NCBI RefSeq assembly: GCF_008107685.1
Contig: NZ_VIRF01000065.1
Span: 62,001-126,000, forward strand
Source: Novosphingobium sp. BW1
GTDB lineage: Bacteria > Pseudomonadota > Alphaproteobacteria > Sphingomonadales > Sphingomonadaceae
Length of the DNA stretch: 64,000 bases
Direction of reading: 5' to 3'
Positions 33,712-45,987 of the stretch are shown here, piece after piece; within the stretch, counting starts at the first letter, position 1, and every line of letters begins with the position of its first letter. The notes below the pieces were generated by a model, which had not been told where the DNA came from, ran no database searches, and was given only the letters and a program-made list of their open reading frames with translations. The translations under genes were made by a program, and so were the position numbers.

Positions 33712-35214
33712 ATGCGCACCATCGATCACTTCATTTGCGGCGAAAGTTCGGGCGCGGGCTCCGGGAGTGCCCGTGTCCACCAGGTCTGGAATCCTTCGAC
33801 CGGAGAAGTGCAGGCGGAAGTGCCGCTGGGCGATGCGGCCCTGCTCGACCGGGCGGTGGAAACCGCAAGCCGGGTTCAGGTCGAATGGGCGGCCACCAAC
33901 CCGCAGCGCCGTGCCCGTGTCATGTTCCGCTTCAAGCAGCTTCTGGAAGAGAACATGCAGTCGCTCGCCGAACTCCTGGCAAGCGAGCATGGCAAGGTCG
34001 TCGACGATGCCAAGGGCGACATCCAGCGCGGGCTCGAGGTGATCGAGTTCGCTTGCGGCATTCCCCACGCCCAGAAGGGCGAATATACCGTGGGCGCGGG
34101 CAGCGGGATCGATGTCTACTCGATGCGCCAACCGCTTGGCGTGGGCGCAGGCATCACCCCGTTCAACTTTCCCGCGATGATTCCGATGTGGATGTTCGGC
34201 ATGGCGATTGCCTGCGGCAACGCCTTCATCCTTAAGCCCAGCGAGCGTGATCCCAGCGTGCCGGTGCGCCTTGCCGAACTCTTCGTGGAGGCTGGCGCGC
34301 CCGAGGGTCTGCTCCAGGTCGTCCACGGCGACAAGGAGATGGTCGATGCTATTCTCGACCACCCCGGCATCGCGGCGGTCAGCTTCGTGGGCTCGTCCGA
34401 CATTGCCCAGTACGTCTATTCGCGCGGTGTCGCGGCGGGCAAGCGCGTTCAGGCGATGGGCGGGGCCAAGAACCATGGCATTGTCATGCCCGACGCCGAT
34501 CTCGACCAGGTGGTAAACGACTTGTGCGGTGCGGCCTTCGGCTCCGCAGGTGAGCGTTGTATGGCGCTTCCCGTGGTGGTGCCGGTGGGCGAGGATACGG
34601 CCGAGCGCCTGCGCGAAAAGCTGATCCCCGCGATCAACGCGCTGCGGGTGGGCGTCTCGCACGATCCCGATGCGCACTACGGCCCGGTCGTCACGCCCGA
34701 GCACAAGGCGCGCATCGTCCAGTGGATCGGGACGGCCGTGGACGAAGGCTCCGAACTGGTCATCGACGGGCGCGACTTTACCCTCCAAGGGCACGAAAAG
34801 GGTTTCTTTCTGGGGCCGACGCTGCTCGACCGGGTGACGACCGGCATGAAAAGCTACCACGAGGAAATCTTCGGCCCGGTCCTCCAGATCGTGCGCGCGG
34901 CCGATTTCGAGGAAGCCGTCGCCCTGCCCAGCAAGCACCAGTACGGCAACGGCGTTGCCATCTTCACGCGCAATGGCCACGCCGCGCGCGAGTTCGCTGC
35001 CCGCGTCAACGTGGGCATGGTCGGCGTGAACGTGCCGATCCCGGTGCCGGTCAGCTACCACAGCTTCGGCGGCTGGAAACGCAGCGCCTTTGGCGACACC
35101 AACCAGTACGGCATGGAAGGCATGCGCTTCTGGACCAAGGTGAAGACCGTCACCCAACGCTGGCCCGACGGGGGAGGCGATGGCTCCAACGCCTTCCTGA
35201 TCCCGACGCTGTGA
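33712..35214 (+). CDS. mmsA: CoA-acylating methylmalonate-semialdehyde dehydrogenase
   Basis: The 500-aa aldehyde dehydrogenase is close in length and motifs to MmsA/IolA. It has ITPFNFPAMIPMWMF with the catalytic Asn, the Cys nucleophile at residue 283 in SAGERCMALPVVVPVG, and GWKRSAFGDTNQYGMEG. MmsA converts methylmalonate semialdehyde or malonate semialdehyde to propionyl- or acetyl-CoA. In this context it may handle C3 units from side-chain or ring breakdown, as well as valine or inositol metabolism. It is the last gene of the plus-strand run; partial repeat D begins 21 bp after its stop. Confidence 0.92.
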   Translation: MRTIDHFICGESSGAGSGSARVHQVWNPSTGEVQAEVPLGDAALLDRAVETASRVQVEWAATNPQRRARVMFRFKQLLEENMQSLAELLASEHGKVVDDAKGDIQRGLEVIEFACGIPHAQKGEYTVGAGSGIDVYSMRQPLGVGAGITPFNFPAMIPMWMFGMAIACGNAFILKPSERDPSVPVRLAELFVEAGAPEGLLQVVHGDKEMVDAILDHPGIAAVSFVGSSDIAQYVYSRGVAAGKRVQAMGGAKNHGIVMPDADLDQVVNDLCGAAFGSAGERCMALPVVVPVGEDTAERLREKLIPAINALRVGVSHDPDAHYGPVVTPEHKARIVQWIGTAVDEGSELVIDGRDFTLQGHEKGFFLGPTLLDRVTTGMKSYHEEIFGPVLQIVRAADFEEAVALPSKHQYGNGVAIFTRNGHAAREFAARVNVGMVGVNVPIPVPVSYHSFGGWKRSAFGDTNQYGMEGMRFWTKVKTVTQRWPDGGGDGSNAFLIPTL

Positions 35215-35234
35215 TTGGACGAAGCTAAAGAGGC

Positions 35235-35277
35235 CCGAGGGCCATCGCCCTCGGGCTCCCCAAGTAGGTTACCTCAA
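35235..35277. repeat. Paired-palindrome element, partial copy D
   Basis: The palindrome CCGAGGGCCATCGCCCTCGG (35235-35254) is followed by GCTCCCCAAGTAGGTTACCTCA, matching the left half of copy B. The CAAGGGG half is absent; the next about 100 bp are AT-rich (AATAAATATTTGAGAATATT) up to the convergent CoA transferase. Confidence 0.85.
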
Positions 35278-35376
35278 GATGCTCACGCACCCGTAGTCAA
35301 GAGCGGCAAGCAAGAACGCTATGGGTTCAATGGGTAATAAATATTTGAGAATATTATTACTTTTCGTCTCGTCTCT

Positions 35377-38613
<3,237 letters not shown>

Positions 38614-38617
<4 letters not shown>

Positions 38618-39375
38618 TTGGGCGACATCCGAATTGCGCCGTCGAGGCGGATCGTCTCGCCGTTCAGCATTGGGTTGGTGACGATGGATTCGACGAGCTG
38701 GGCGTATTCGTCGGGATAGCCCAGGCGACTGGGGAAGGGCACCTGCGCGCCCAGCGAATCCTGCACTTCCTTGGGAAAGCTCTCCATCAGCGGGGTGAGG
38801 AAGAGACCCGGTGCGATGGTCATGACGCGAATGCCGTAGCGCGCCAGTTCGCGCGCGATGGGCAACGTCATGCCCACGACCCCGCCCTTCGAGGCGGAGT
38901 AGGCCGCCTGCCCGATCTGTCCCTCGAAGGCGGCGACGCTTGCCGTACTGATGGCAACGCCGCGCTCGCCCTCGATCTCTTCGGCATCGTGCAGGCGGCT
39001 GGCGAACTTCGACAGCACGTTGAAGCTGCCGATCAGATTGATGTTCACGATCTTTGCGAAATCGCCGAGCGGGATGGGGCTCCCATCGCGGTCGAGCACC
39101 TTGCGGGGCGGGCCTATCCCGGCGCAATTGACGAGGATGCGGGCTTTGCCGTTGACGGCTTCAGCCTCTTCGAGGGCCTGTGCGACGCCGGTCTCGTGGG
39201 TCACGTCAACCTTGGCAAAGCGCGCGCCGATCCGTTCGGCATGGGCCGTGCCCATCTCCTCGTTGAGATCGAACAGGGTCACTTTCGCGCCCAACCCGGC
39301 AAGGCGTGCCGCCGTGGCACCGCCCAGACCCGATGCGCCGCCTGTCACGACGGCCGCCAGCCCTTCTACCTTCAT
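38614..39375 (-). CDS. SDR family oxidoreductase, HSD10-like 3-hydroxyacyl-CoA dehydrogenase
   Basis: The 253-aa SDR shows VTGGASGLG, Asp after strand two (LFDLNEEMG; NAD), NCAG (LVNCAGIGPP), Ser in STASVAAFEG, and YSASK within GQIGQAAYSASKGGVVGMTLP, a hallmark of type-2/HSD10 3-hydroxyacyl-CoA dehydrogenases. The C-terminus (MLNGETIRLDGAIRMSPK) matches the related SDR at 5977, which has lost the NCAG motif. It follows the ACAD by 30 bp and overlaps the thiolase by 4 bp. Confidence 0.92.
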
Positions 39376-39405
39376 TCCTTGTATCCTTCCCTGATTCTGC
39401 GTGCG

Positions 39406-40542
39406 TTACGCGGCCTGAAGCGCGCGCGCGATGACCATGCGCTGGATGTCGGACGTGCCTTCGTAGATCTGGCAGACCCGCACATCGCGGTAGATCTTGG
39501 CGACACCGAATTCCTCCAGGTAGCCGTAGCCGCCCAGCGTCTGGATCGCGCCCGAGACCACCTGTTCGGCGGTTTCGGAGGCGACGAGCTTGGCCATCGA
39601 GGCCTCCTTGAGACAGGGGCGCCCTGCGTCCTTGAGGCTGGCCGCGTGGAGCACCAAGTGACGCGCGGCCTCCAGTTTTGCGGCGAGATCGGCAAGACGG
39701 AAGCCTACGGCCTGGTGCTCGAGGATGGGCTTGCCAAAACTGGTGCGTTCGCGCGCGTAATCGACCGCGATCTCGAGCGCGGTCTGCGCCATGCCGATGC
39801 ACTGCGCGGCGATGCCGATGCGCCCGACTTCCAGGTTCGAGAGGGCCAGGCCATAGCCCGCACCCTCCGCGCCAAGGCGCAGGTCCTCGGGCACGAAAAG
39901 GTTGTCGAAGCGGATCGCGCAGGTGTCCGACGCGCCCTGGCCCAGCTTGTGCTCGACCTTGTCGACGCTGTAGCCTACGCTGTCGGTGGGCACGAGGAAG
40001 CCCGTGATGCCGCGTTTTCCGGCATCGGGATCGGTGACCGCGTAGACGATTGTCAGACCGGCGATCTTCCCTGAGGTGATGAACTGCTTGGCGCCATCGA
40101 GAACGTACCCGCCCTCAACTTGGCGGGCGCGGGTGCGGATCGCCGAGGCGTCCGAGCCCGCGTCGGTTTCAGTCAGGGCAAAGGCGCCGATCATGCGGCC
40201 GGCGATAAGATCGGGCAGGAAGCGCGCCTGCTGCGCGGGGCTTCCGTCCTTGATGAGGCTGGAGACGATGAGGCTGTTCTGGATCGAGACGATGGTCGAG
40301 AGCGCCCCGTCGGCCGCAGCGATCTCGATCAGGGCCAGCGCGTAGGAGACGAAATCGGCCTCTGCGCCGCCGAAGTTTTCGGGTGCTGTCATGCCCATCA
40401 GGCCAAGGCCTGCCAGCTCCTCGAACAGCGCGGGCGGATAGCCGCTCTCGGCCTCGAACGCGGCGCTGCGATGCCGAATCTGTTCCTGCGCGAAGGCACG
40501 CACGGCCTCGCGGATGGCCTCTTGGGTTTCGGTGAAGATCAT
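39406..40542 (-). CDS. Acyl-CoA dehydrogenase (short-chain/butyryl-type)
   Basis: The 378-aa ACAD has FALTETDAGSDASAIRTRAR for the flavin site, GAKQFITSGKIAGL, DLAAKLEAARHLVLHAA, and the catalytic Glu in CQIYEGTSDIQRMVIAR, the position used by short- and medium-chain ACADs. It is a single complete enzyme, unlike the paired ACADs at 21-25 kb. The ATG at 40542 fits the start MIFTETQEAIREAVRAFA. A GATATC motif lies about 90 bp upstream. It begins the minus-strand run that includes SDR and thiolase. Confidence 0.93.
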   Translation of the reverse strand: MIFTETQEAIREAVRAFAQEQIRHRSAAFEAESGYPPALFEELAGLGLMGMTAPENFGGAEADFVSYALALIEIAAADGALSTIVSIQNSLIVSSLIKDGSPAQQARFLPDLIAGRMIGAFALTETDAGSDASAIRTRARQVEGGYVLDGAKQFITSGKIAGLTIVYAVTDPDAGKRGITGFLVPTDSVGYSVDKVEHKLGQGASDTCAIRFDNLFVPEDLRLGAEGAGYGLALSNLEVGRIGIAAQCIGMAQTALEIAVDYARERTSFGKPILEHQAVGFRLADLAAKLEAARHLVLHAASLKDAGRPCLKEASMAKLVASETAEQVVSGAIQTLGGYGYLEEFGVAKIYRDVRVCQIYEGTSDIQRMVIARALQAA

Positions 40543-40630
40543 GCCCCATCCCGATTGTGATCTGTGGTTTTCGGCTCGGAGCGTATCAGCGCGAAAGCGC
40601 GCGGCAAGGAAGCCGGGAGCCGGGGGAAGC

Positions 40631-40645
40631 GATATCGCGGTGGCG
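40631..40645 (+). promoter_or_regulatory. Shared 15-bp motif copy 5 (GATATCGCGGTGGCG)
   Basis: Plus-strand GATATCGCGGTGGCG, about 90 bp upstream of the minus-strand ACAD start. The core GCGATATCGC is a perfect 10-bp palindrome here. This copy points away from the gene it precedes. Confidence 0.5.
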
Positions 40646-40688
40646 GGGCTTTGCGGGAGTGGCAAACACGAAGAAGGAGATATGGATT

Positions 40689-40801
40689 CAAGGGGTTATT
40701 ACCCATTGACCCCAATACGGTCGACCTCGCGTATCGCGCGCAAGAGCGCTTGTTGATCTTGAACTAGACGGTTCCGGGAGCCCGAGGGCAATGGCCCTCG
40801 G
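40689..40801. repeat. 113-bp paired-palindrome element, copy E
   Basis: A decayed left palindrome (CAAGGGGTTATTACCCATTG, 40689-40708) and an intact right palindrome CCGAGGGCAATGGCCCTCGG (40782-40801), exactly 113 bp overall. It ends 26 bp from the stop of the hydratase-fold gene. Confidence 0.88.
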
Positions 40802-40826
40802 AATCATCTCTTTTCCTACGTGCCCT

Positions 40827-41624
40827 TCATACTCCTTTGAAGCGGGGCGAGCGACGTTCCTTCAGCGCGGCGAGCCCCTCGCGGTGGTCGGCGGTGCGCA
40901 CGCTGAGCGCTTCGTAGGCGATACCGGCATCGAGCAGGGCGGTGCCTGCGCGGCGCAGTTCTAGGTTGGTCAGCACCTTGGTCCAACGCAGCGCCTGTGG
41001 GGCGCCGCCGCTGAGCTTGCGGCAGTAGTCTTCGACCACGGCATCGAGTTCGCCTGCGGGCACGCACCGATTGATGAGGCCGATGCGCTGCGCTTCGGCT
41101 GCGGGGACCAGTTCGCCTGTCAGCAGAAATTCCTTGGCGCGGGTGAGGCCGATGCGGGCGGCCCAGATCAGCGCGCCGCCATCGCCCGCGACAAGGCCTA
41201 TGCCGACGTGGGGGTCGCCGATCTTCGCGCCCTCGGCCGCGACGATGATGTCGCCCATGAGCGCAATCGTCGCGCCAAGGCCCACCGCGTGGCCGTTCAT
41301 GCGCACCACCAGCGGCTTTTCGAGGGTGAGCAGGGCCTCGACGATACGTTTAGCCTGCCGGGCTTCATGGTCGAAAAGGTGGGGTTCGCGCGCGTTGCGC
41401 TCCATGTGGTCGATGTCGCCGCCCGCCGAAAAGGCGCGGCCAGCCCCTGTCAGAAGCACGACGTCGCTGCCCGGATCGGACGCGATGAAGGCAAGGGCCT
41501 CGGGCAGCTCATCGTGGAGCGCCAGGTTCACTGCATTGAGCGCCTCGGGTCGATTGAGTGTGAGCACGAGCAGGCGGTCGCGCCGCTCCAGGATCAGCGT
41601 TTCGAAGTTGGGAAGCAGGGTCAT
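40827..41624 (-). CDS. Enoyl-CoA hydratase/isomerase family protein
   Basis: The 265-aa crotonase-fold protein has the oxyanion hole AFSAGGDIDHME and the second glycine-rich turn LVAGDGGALIW. At the position of the usual catalytic Glu (PE), this protein has PH (GDPHVGIGL), so classical hydration is doubtful; this subgroup may be isomerases or other crotonases. It overlaps the upstream CoA transferase by 4 bp and is its downstream partner. Element E follows the stop. Confidence 0.85.
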   Translation of the reverse strand: MTLLPNFETLILERRDRLLVLTLNRPEALNAVNLALHDELPEALAFIASDPGSDVVLLTGAGRAFSAGGDIDHMERNAREPHLFDHEARQAKRIVEALLTLEKPLVVRMNGHAVGLGATIALMGDIIVAAEGAKIGDPHVGIGLVAGDGGALIWAARIGLTRAKEFLLTGELVPAAEAQRIGLINRCVPAGELDAVVEDYCRKLSGGAPQALRWTKVLTNLELRRAGTALLDAGIAYEALSVRTADHREGLAALKERRSPRFKGV

Positions 41625-42787
41625 GACCGGACTTGCGCCTCGCTGGTCATCTCGTTGCCTGGCTCCTCGTCCGCTTCGCCCAGCGCCGGAGGCGGCCCGG
41701 TAATGCGTCCCGGGGTACGTGAGAAATCGACCGGTATCCCCGGAAAGCGAATGTCGCCCCAGCGCGAGGGCACAGTCTGGAAGAAGCCGCTCTCGACAAG
41801 GTGGGGGTCGTGGAGGAGGTCATCGGTCGTGCGCAGCGGCGCGGCGGGAATGCCCAGCTCCAGCAGCAGGTCGAGCCACTCCTGCGTGGTGCGGGTGAGG
41901 AAGGTCCTGGCCAGCAGTCCGTAGATCTTGTCGATCTGGGACGCGCGCTGGGCCAGCGTCGCCATGTCCCCGGTCACCCAGTCGGGCTGCACGGCCTGCG
42001 TGAACAAACGCCAGTGCTTGTCGTTGTAGATGAGCGCGGCGACATGGCCGTCGCGCGTGCGGTATGGGCGGCGGTTGCGCGAGACGGCGCGCGGGTAGTG
42101 CGCGGGGCCGAGCGGCGGATCGAACAGTGCGCCGTTGGCGTGTTCGACCAGCATGAAGGCGCTCATCGTCTCGAACATGGGGACCTCGACCTCCTGGCCC
42201 TCGCCAGTGCGTTCGCGATGGAAAAGCGCCATGACGGTAGCGTAGAGCGCGGTCATCCCGGCGATCTTGTCAGCCATGATCGAGCCGACGAAGCCCGGTT
42301 CGCCGTTCAGCAGTTCCTGTACCGAGGTGAGACCGCACTCGGCCTGGATGGTGTCGTCGTAAGCGGCCTGGTCGCGGTAGCGGCCCTTGCGTCCGTAGCC
42401 GTAGCAGTTCGTATAGACGATGCCCGGATTGACCTTGGAAACCGCCGCGTAGTCGAGCCCGAGGCGGGCAATGGCCCGCCCCCGCATCGAGTGGATGAAG
42501 ACGTCGGCCCCGGCGATCATTTCGAGCAGCTGGGCGCGGGCAGCTTCTTGGGTAAGGTCCATCACGCGCCCAATCTTGCCCCGGTTCACGTGGGCGAAGA
42601 CGCCGCCCATGCCCGGTTCCGGGCCGACCGAGATGAAGCGCGTGCCATCGCCCGCAGGCGGCTCGATCTTGATCACCTCGGCGCCCATGTCGGCCATGAT
42701 CTGCGTCGCGTAGGGGCCCATGACCATGGCGGTTAGGTCGATGACCTTGATGCCGGCCAGGGGGCCTTGCCTGCCGTGTTCGGACAC
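41621..42787 (-). CDS. CaiB/BaiF family CoA transferase
   Basis: The 388-aa class III CoA transferase has GIKVIDLTAMVMGPYATQIMADMGAEVIKIEPP, VFIHSMRGRAIARLGL, EVPMFETMSAFMLVEH with the expected acidic catalytic region, and a C-terminal SRWGDIRFPGIPVDFSRTPG. A GTG at 42787 preceded by GGGAGGAAG is the best start; the long open frame upstream is non-conserved. It is divergent from the broken ACAD at 42970 and starts the two-gene unit with the hydratase-fold gene. Confidence 0.88.
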   Translation of the reverse strand: MSEHGRQGPLAGIKVIDLTAMVMGPYATQIMADMGAEVIKIEPPAGDGTRFISVGPEPGMGGVFAHVNRGKIGRVMDLTQEAARAQLLEMIAGADVFIHSMRGRAIARLGLDYAAVSKVNPGIVYTNCYGYGRKGRYRDQAAYDDTIQAECGLTSVQELLNGEPGFVGSIMADKIAGMTALYATVMALFHRERTGEGQEVEVPMFETMSAFMLVEHANGALFDPPLGPAHYPRAVSRNRRPYRTRDGHVAALIYNDKHWRLFTQAVQPDWVTGDMATLAQRASQIDKIYGLLARTFLTRTTQEWLDLLLELGIPAAPLRTTDDLLHDPHLVESGFFQTVPSRWGDIRFPGIPVDFSRTPGRITGPPPALGEADEEPGNEMTSEAQVRS

Positions 42788-42969
42788 GTGTGCTTCCTCC
42801 CGTTCTGCAGGGGAAGCTAACCGCCTCGCGGGGCGCTGTCCTCTCGCACCGATTTGGATCGCCCGAGCGAATATGCGTGGGCCTCGATTTGCGACTTTCG
42901 GCTTGTTTGCTAGCCCCATTGTGCATTTCGGGGCGAAGGCGCGCGATGGAACGGGGCAAGGCACGGGCA

Positions 42970-43805
42970 ATGGATTTCACGTTCTCGGCGGACCAACAGG
43001 AAATCCGGGACACGATCCTGAAAGGCTGCGCCGCCTATGATGACGACTACTGGCTGGAGCGCGACCGCGAGAGCACCTTCCCCGAGCACTTCTACCGCAC
43101 CATGGCGGACGAGGGATGGCTGGGTATCGCCATGCCCGTGGAGTACGGCGGGGCAGGCCTTGGCATCACCGAGGCCTCAATCATGATGCAGGCCATCGCG
43201 GAATCAGGGGCTGGCATGACTGCGCCTCCTCGATCCACATCAACATCTTTGGGCTTCAGCCGATGATCCTGTTTGGCACGAAGGAGCAGTGCGCGCGCCA
43301 TATCCCGCGCATCATCTCGGGCGAGGACAAGGCCTGCTTCGGTGTGACCGAGCCCAACGCCGGGCTCAATCCTGAACGCGCGCTGCTCGCGGCCGAGACC
43401 GTCGGGCTGGGCCGCGCCGCGATCCGCCGCGCCAGCGACTATGCGCGCGAGCGCGTCGTATTCGACCGTCCGATTGGCCAGAACCAGGCGATCCAGCATC
43501 CGCTGGCCAAGTGCTGGGCCCAGCTCGAGGCGGCGAACCTGATGACGATGAAGGCGGCGAGCCTGTTCGATGCCGGCGCGGAGTGCGGGGTAGAGGCCAA
43601 CACGGCCAAGTATCTTGCCGGGGAATTCGCCTTCGAGGCTTGCCACACCGCTATGCTGACGATGGGCGGCATGGGGCACGCGCAGGAATACCATGTCGAG
43701 CGTTACCTGCGCGAAGTGCTGATCCCGCGCACCGCGCCGGTCAGCCCGCACATGATCCTCAGCTTTCTCGCCGAAAAGGTTCTGGAACAACCGTGTTCCT
43801 ATTAA
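42970..43805 (+). pseudogene. Broken acyl-CoA dehydrogenase (frameshift plus internal deletion)
   Basis: The N-terminal ACAD domain (DFTFSADQQEIRDTILKGCAAYDDDYWLERDRE is cut into readable pieces) continues to ESGAGMTA, where one base is missing near 43224. The reading then moves to the next frame (ASSIHINIFGLQP). At GVTEPNAGLN the sequence jumps directly to PERALLAAETVGLGR, so the middle beta-domain of roughly 130 residues, including the flavin-contact region, is deleted. The C-terminal part is intact to the TAA. The product cannot be a working ACAD. It lies just upstream of an intact CitE/CoA-transferase/hydratase operon. Confidence 0.88.
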
Positions 43806-43835
43806 GCTGTATCGAAAAAGAGGCGGAGAGAGACC

Positions 43836-44717
43836 ATGCCTAAGACCATGCCCATGCGTTCCTGGCTGTTCGCGCCGGGCGATGCGGCGCGCAAGATGGA
43901 GAAGTGTGCGGACAGCGCAGCCGACATCGCGCTGCTCGATCTGGAAGATGCCGTGACGGTGGAGCAGAAGCCCGCGGCCCGCACTCTGGTGCGCGAGTTC
44001 CTGCAAGGCCGCGGGGATGACCACGCACGCCTCTGGGTGCGCATCAACCCGGTTGACGGACCCTTCGCGGTCGAGGATCTGGCCGCCGTCATGCCGGGGC
44101 GCCCCGGCGGGATCATGCTGCCCAAGGCGCGCGGGCGCGGCGATGTCGAACAGCTCGACCATTACCTGACCGCGCTCGAGGCCGCGAACGGGATCGAACA
44201 GGGCACCACGAAGGTCATTGCGCTCGTCACCGAGGCCGCCGAGGCGATGTTCACGACCGGCGACTATGCCGGCGCGCCGCGCCTTGTCGGCATGACTTGG
44301 GGTGCCGAAGATCTCGCCGATGCGCTCGGCGCCAGCACCAACCGCGACGCGGATGGTGATTATGCTTTCACGTACAAGCTCGCGCGCAGCCTGTGCCTGA
44401 TCGGGGCAGCCAGCGCGGGAGTCCTCCCCATCGAGACCATCCACGGCGATTTCCGCGACCTCGACGGCCTGCGCGCGCGCGCCGAAAAGGTCCGTGCCGA
44501 GGGCTATCGCGGGATGCTCGCCATCCACCCGGCGCAGGTCGATATCATCAACGCGGCCTTCACACCGAGCGAGCAGGAGATTGCCGAGGCGCAGGAAATC
44601 GTGGCGATCTTTGCAGCGAACCCGGGGGTTGGGGCCATCGGCTATAAGGGCGGCATGCTCGACCGGCCCTACCTGGCCCGCGCGGAAACCGTGCTGCGCC
44701 TGGCAGGCCGCGCATGA
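43836..44717 (+). CDS. HpcH/HpaI aldolase/citrate lyase (CitE-like) family protein
   Basis: The 293-aa TIM-barrel protein has RSWLFAPGDAARKMEKCADSAADIALLDLEDAVTVEQK, with the acidic metal ligands of CitE, and GIMLPKARGRGDVEQLD, ALVTEAAEAMF, and GYRGMLAIHPAQVDIIN. Members cleave or form C-C bonds in CoA esters such as malyl-CoA or citramalyl-CoA, or hydrolyse them. It starts after GGCGGAGAGAG and overlaps the next gene by 4 bp. Its operon partners, a CoA-transferase and a hydratase, suggest a small acyl-CoA module; the substrate is not known. Confidence 0.9.
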   Translation: MPKTMPMRSWLFAPGDAARKMEKCADSAADIALLDLEDAVTVEQKPAARTLVREFLQGRGDDHARLWVRINPVDGPFAVEDLAAVMPGRPGGIMLPKARGRGDVEQLDHYLTALEAANGIEQGTTKVIALVTEAAEAMFTTGDYAGAPRLVGMTWGAEDLADALGASTNRDADGDYAFTYKLARSLCLIGAASAGVLPIETIHGDFRDLDGLRARAEKVRAEGYRGMLAIHPAQVDIINAAFTPSEQEIAEAQEIVAIFAANPGVGAIGYKGGMLDRPYLARAETVLRLAGRA

Positions 44718-45985
44718 GCGTCACCGTTTCGCCCGACGACCTTGACCTCGCGCGCTACCTGCGGCGCGGCGACAGCATCGTTATCGGCCAGGCCTGCGGC
44801 GAGCCGACCACGCTGGTCGAGGCGCTGCTGGAGCAGGCCAGCGCCATAGGCGATCTGAAGGTCTTTATCGCGACCAGCTTTTCCGGTCTGTTCCGGCCTG
44901 AACGCAGCCAGGGCATCGCGCTTTCCAGCATGGGCGCCATCGGGGCTCTTCGTGCGATGAGCAAGGCTAACCGCCTCTCGGTCATCCCGGTCCATGTCGG
45001 TCAGGTCGGCGCGCTGATTGCCTCGGGCGTGATCGGCTGCGACGTGGCCATGCTGCAACTGAGCACGCCGGACGAACATGGCCTTCACAGCTGCGGGCTC
45101 ATTGCCGACCATGTGCGCGCGGCGGCTGACAGGGCGCGGGTGGTCCTTGCCGAAGTCAACGCGCAGGTTCCCTTCACGGCGGGCGAGGCGATCCCTGCGG
45201 CCGAGATTGACGTTGCTGTGCCAGTTGCGCGCACGCCGGTTGAGGTCGCGCCTGCCGCGATCACCGAGACCGACCGCGCCATCGCGGGGCATGCCGCGAA
45301 GTACATCCGCGACGGCGCGGTTATCCAGACCGGCGTGGGCGCGATCCCTGATGCGATCCTGCGCCAGCTGACCGACCGGCGAGATCTGGGCGTCCATTCG
45401 GGCATGCTGGGTGATGGTCTCGTCGACCTGATCGAAGCGGGGGTTGTCACCAACGCGCGCAAGGCGATCGACCGGGGCATCTCGGTCAACGGCGCGCTGA
45501 TCGGGACCGAGCGGCTCTACCGCTGGGCGCATCGTAACCCGGCCCTGCGCATGTGCGCGGGCACCTATACCCACGCCGATGCCGTGCTCGCGCAGATCGA
45601 GGGGCTGGTCTCGATCAATTCTGCCCTGGAAGTGGACCTGACCGGACAGGTCAACGCCGAGCAGAGCGGGCCGAGCTATCTCGGCGGAACCGGGGGGCAG
45701 GTCGATTTCGTGCGCGCGGGCGCGCGTTCGCCGAGGGGCCATTCGCTGATGGTCTTGCCGGCCACCGCGCGGGGCGGCACGATCAGCCGGATTACGGCGA
45801 ACCTCTCGGGCCCGGTGACCACCGCGCGCAGTGAAGTCGACGTGATCGTAACCGAGTTCGGTGCCGCAGAGCTGAAAGGCCAGCCGCTTGCCGAACGGGC
45901 ACGGCGGCTCTGCGCCATTGCCCACCCCGATTTTCGCGAGGACCTCGAACGTGAGGCCTACGCCACGTGCCAGAGAGGTTTCTGA
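44714..45985 (+). CDS. Acetyl-CoA hydrolase/4-hydroxybutyrate CoA-transferase family protein
   Basis: The 423-aa class I CoA transferase/hydrolase contains GQACGEPTTLVEALLEQA, VGAIPDAILRQL, HSGMLGDGLVDLIEAG, and the catalytic Glu region SINSALEVDLTGQVNAE. Members move CoA between acetate, butyrate or hydroxybutyrate-type acids. It is coupled by 4-bp overlap to the CitE-like gene and is followed 2 bp later by the hydratase. It would regenerate or remove CoA from products of the CitE-like enzyme. Confidence 0.9.
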   Translation: MSVTVSPDDLDLARYLRRGDSIVIGQACGEPTTLVEALLEQASAIGDLKVFIATSFSGLFRPERSQGIALSSMGAIGALRAMSKANRLSVIPVHVGQVGALIASGVIGCDVAMLQLSTPDEHGLHSCGLIADHVRAAADRARVVLAEVNAQVPFTAGEAIPAAEIDVAVPVARTPVEVAPAAITETDRAIAGHAAKYIRDGAVIQTGVGAIPDAILRQLTDRRDLGVHSGMLGDGLVDLIEAGVVTNARKAIDRGISVNGALIGTERLYRWAHRNPALRMCAGTYTHADAVLAQIEGLVSINSALEVDLTGQVNAEQSGPSYLGGTGGQVDFVRAGARSPRGHSLMVLPATARGGTISRITANLSGPVTTARSEVDVIVTEFGAAELKGQPLAERARRLCAIAHPDFREDLEREAYATCQRGF

Positions 45986-45987
45986 CG

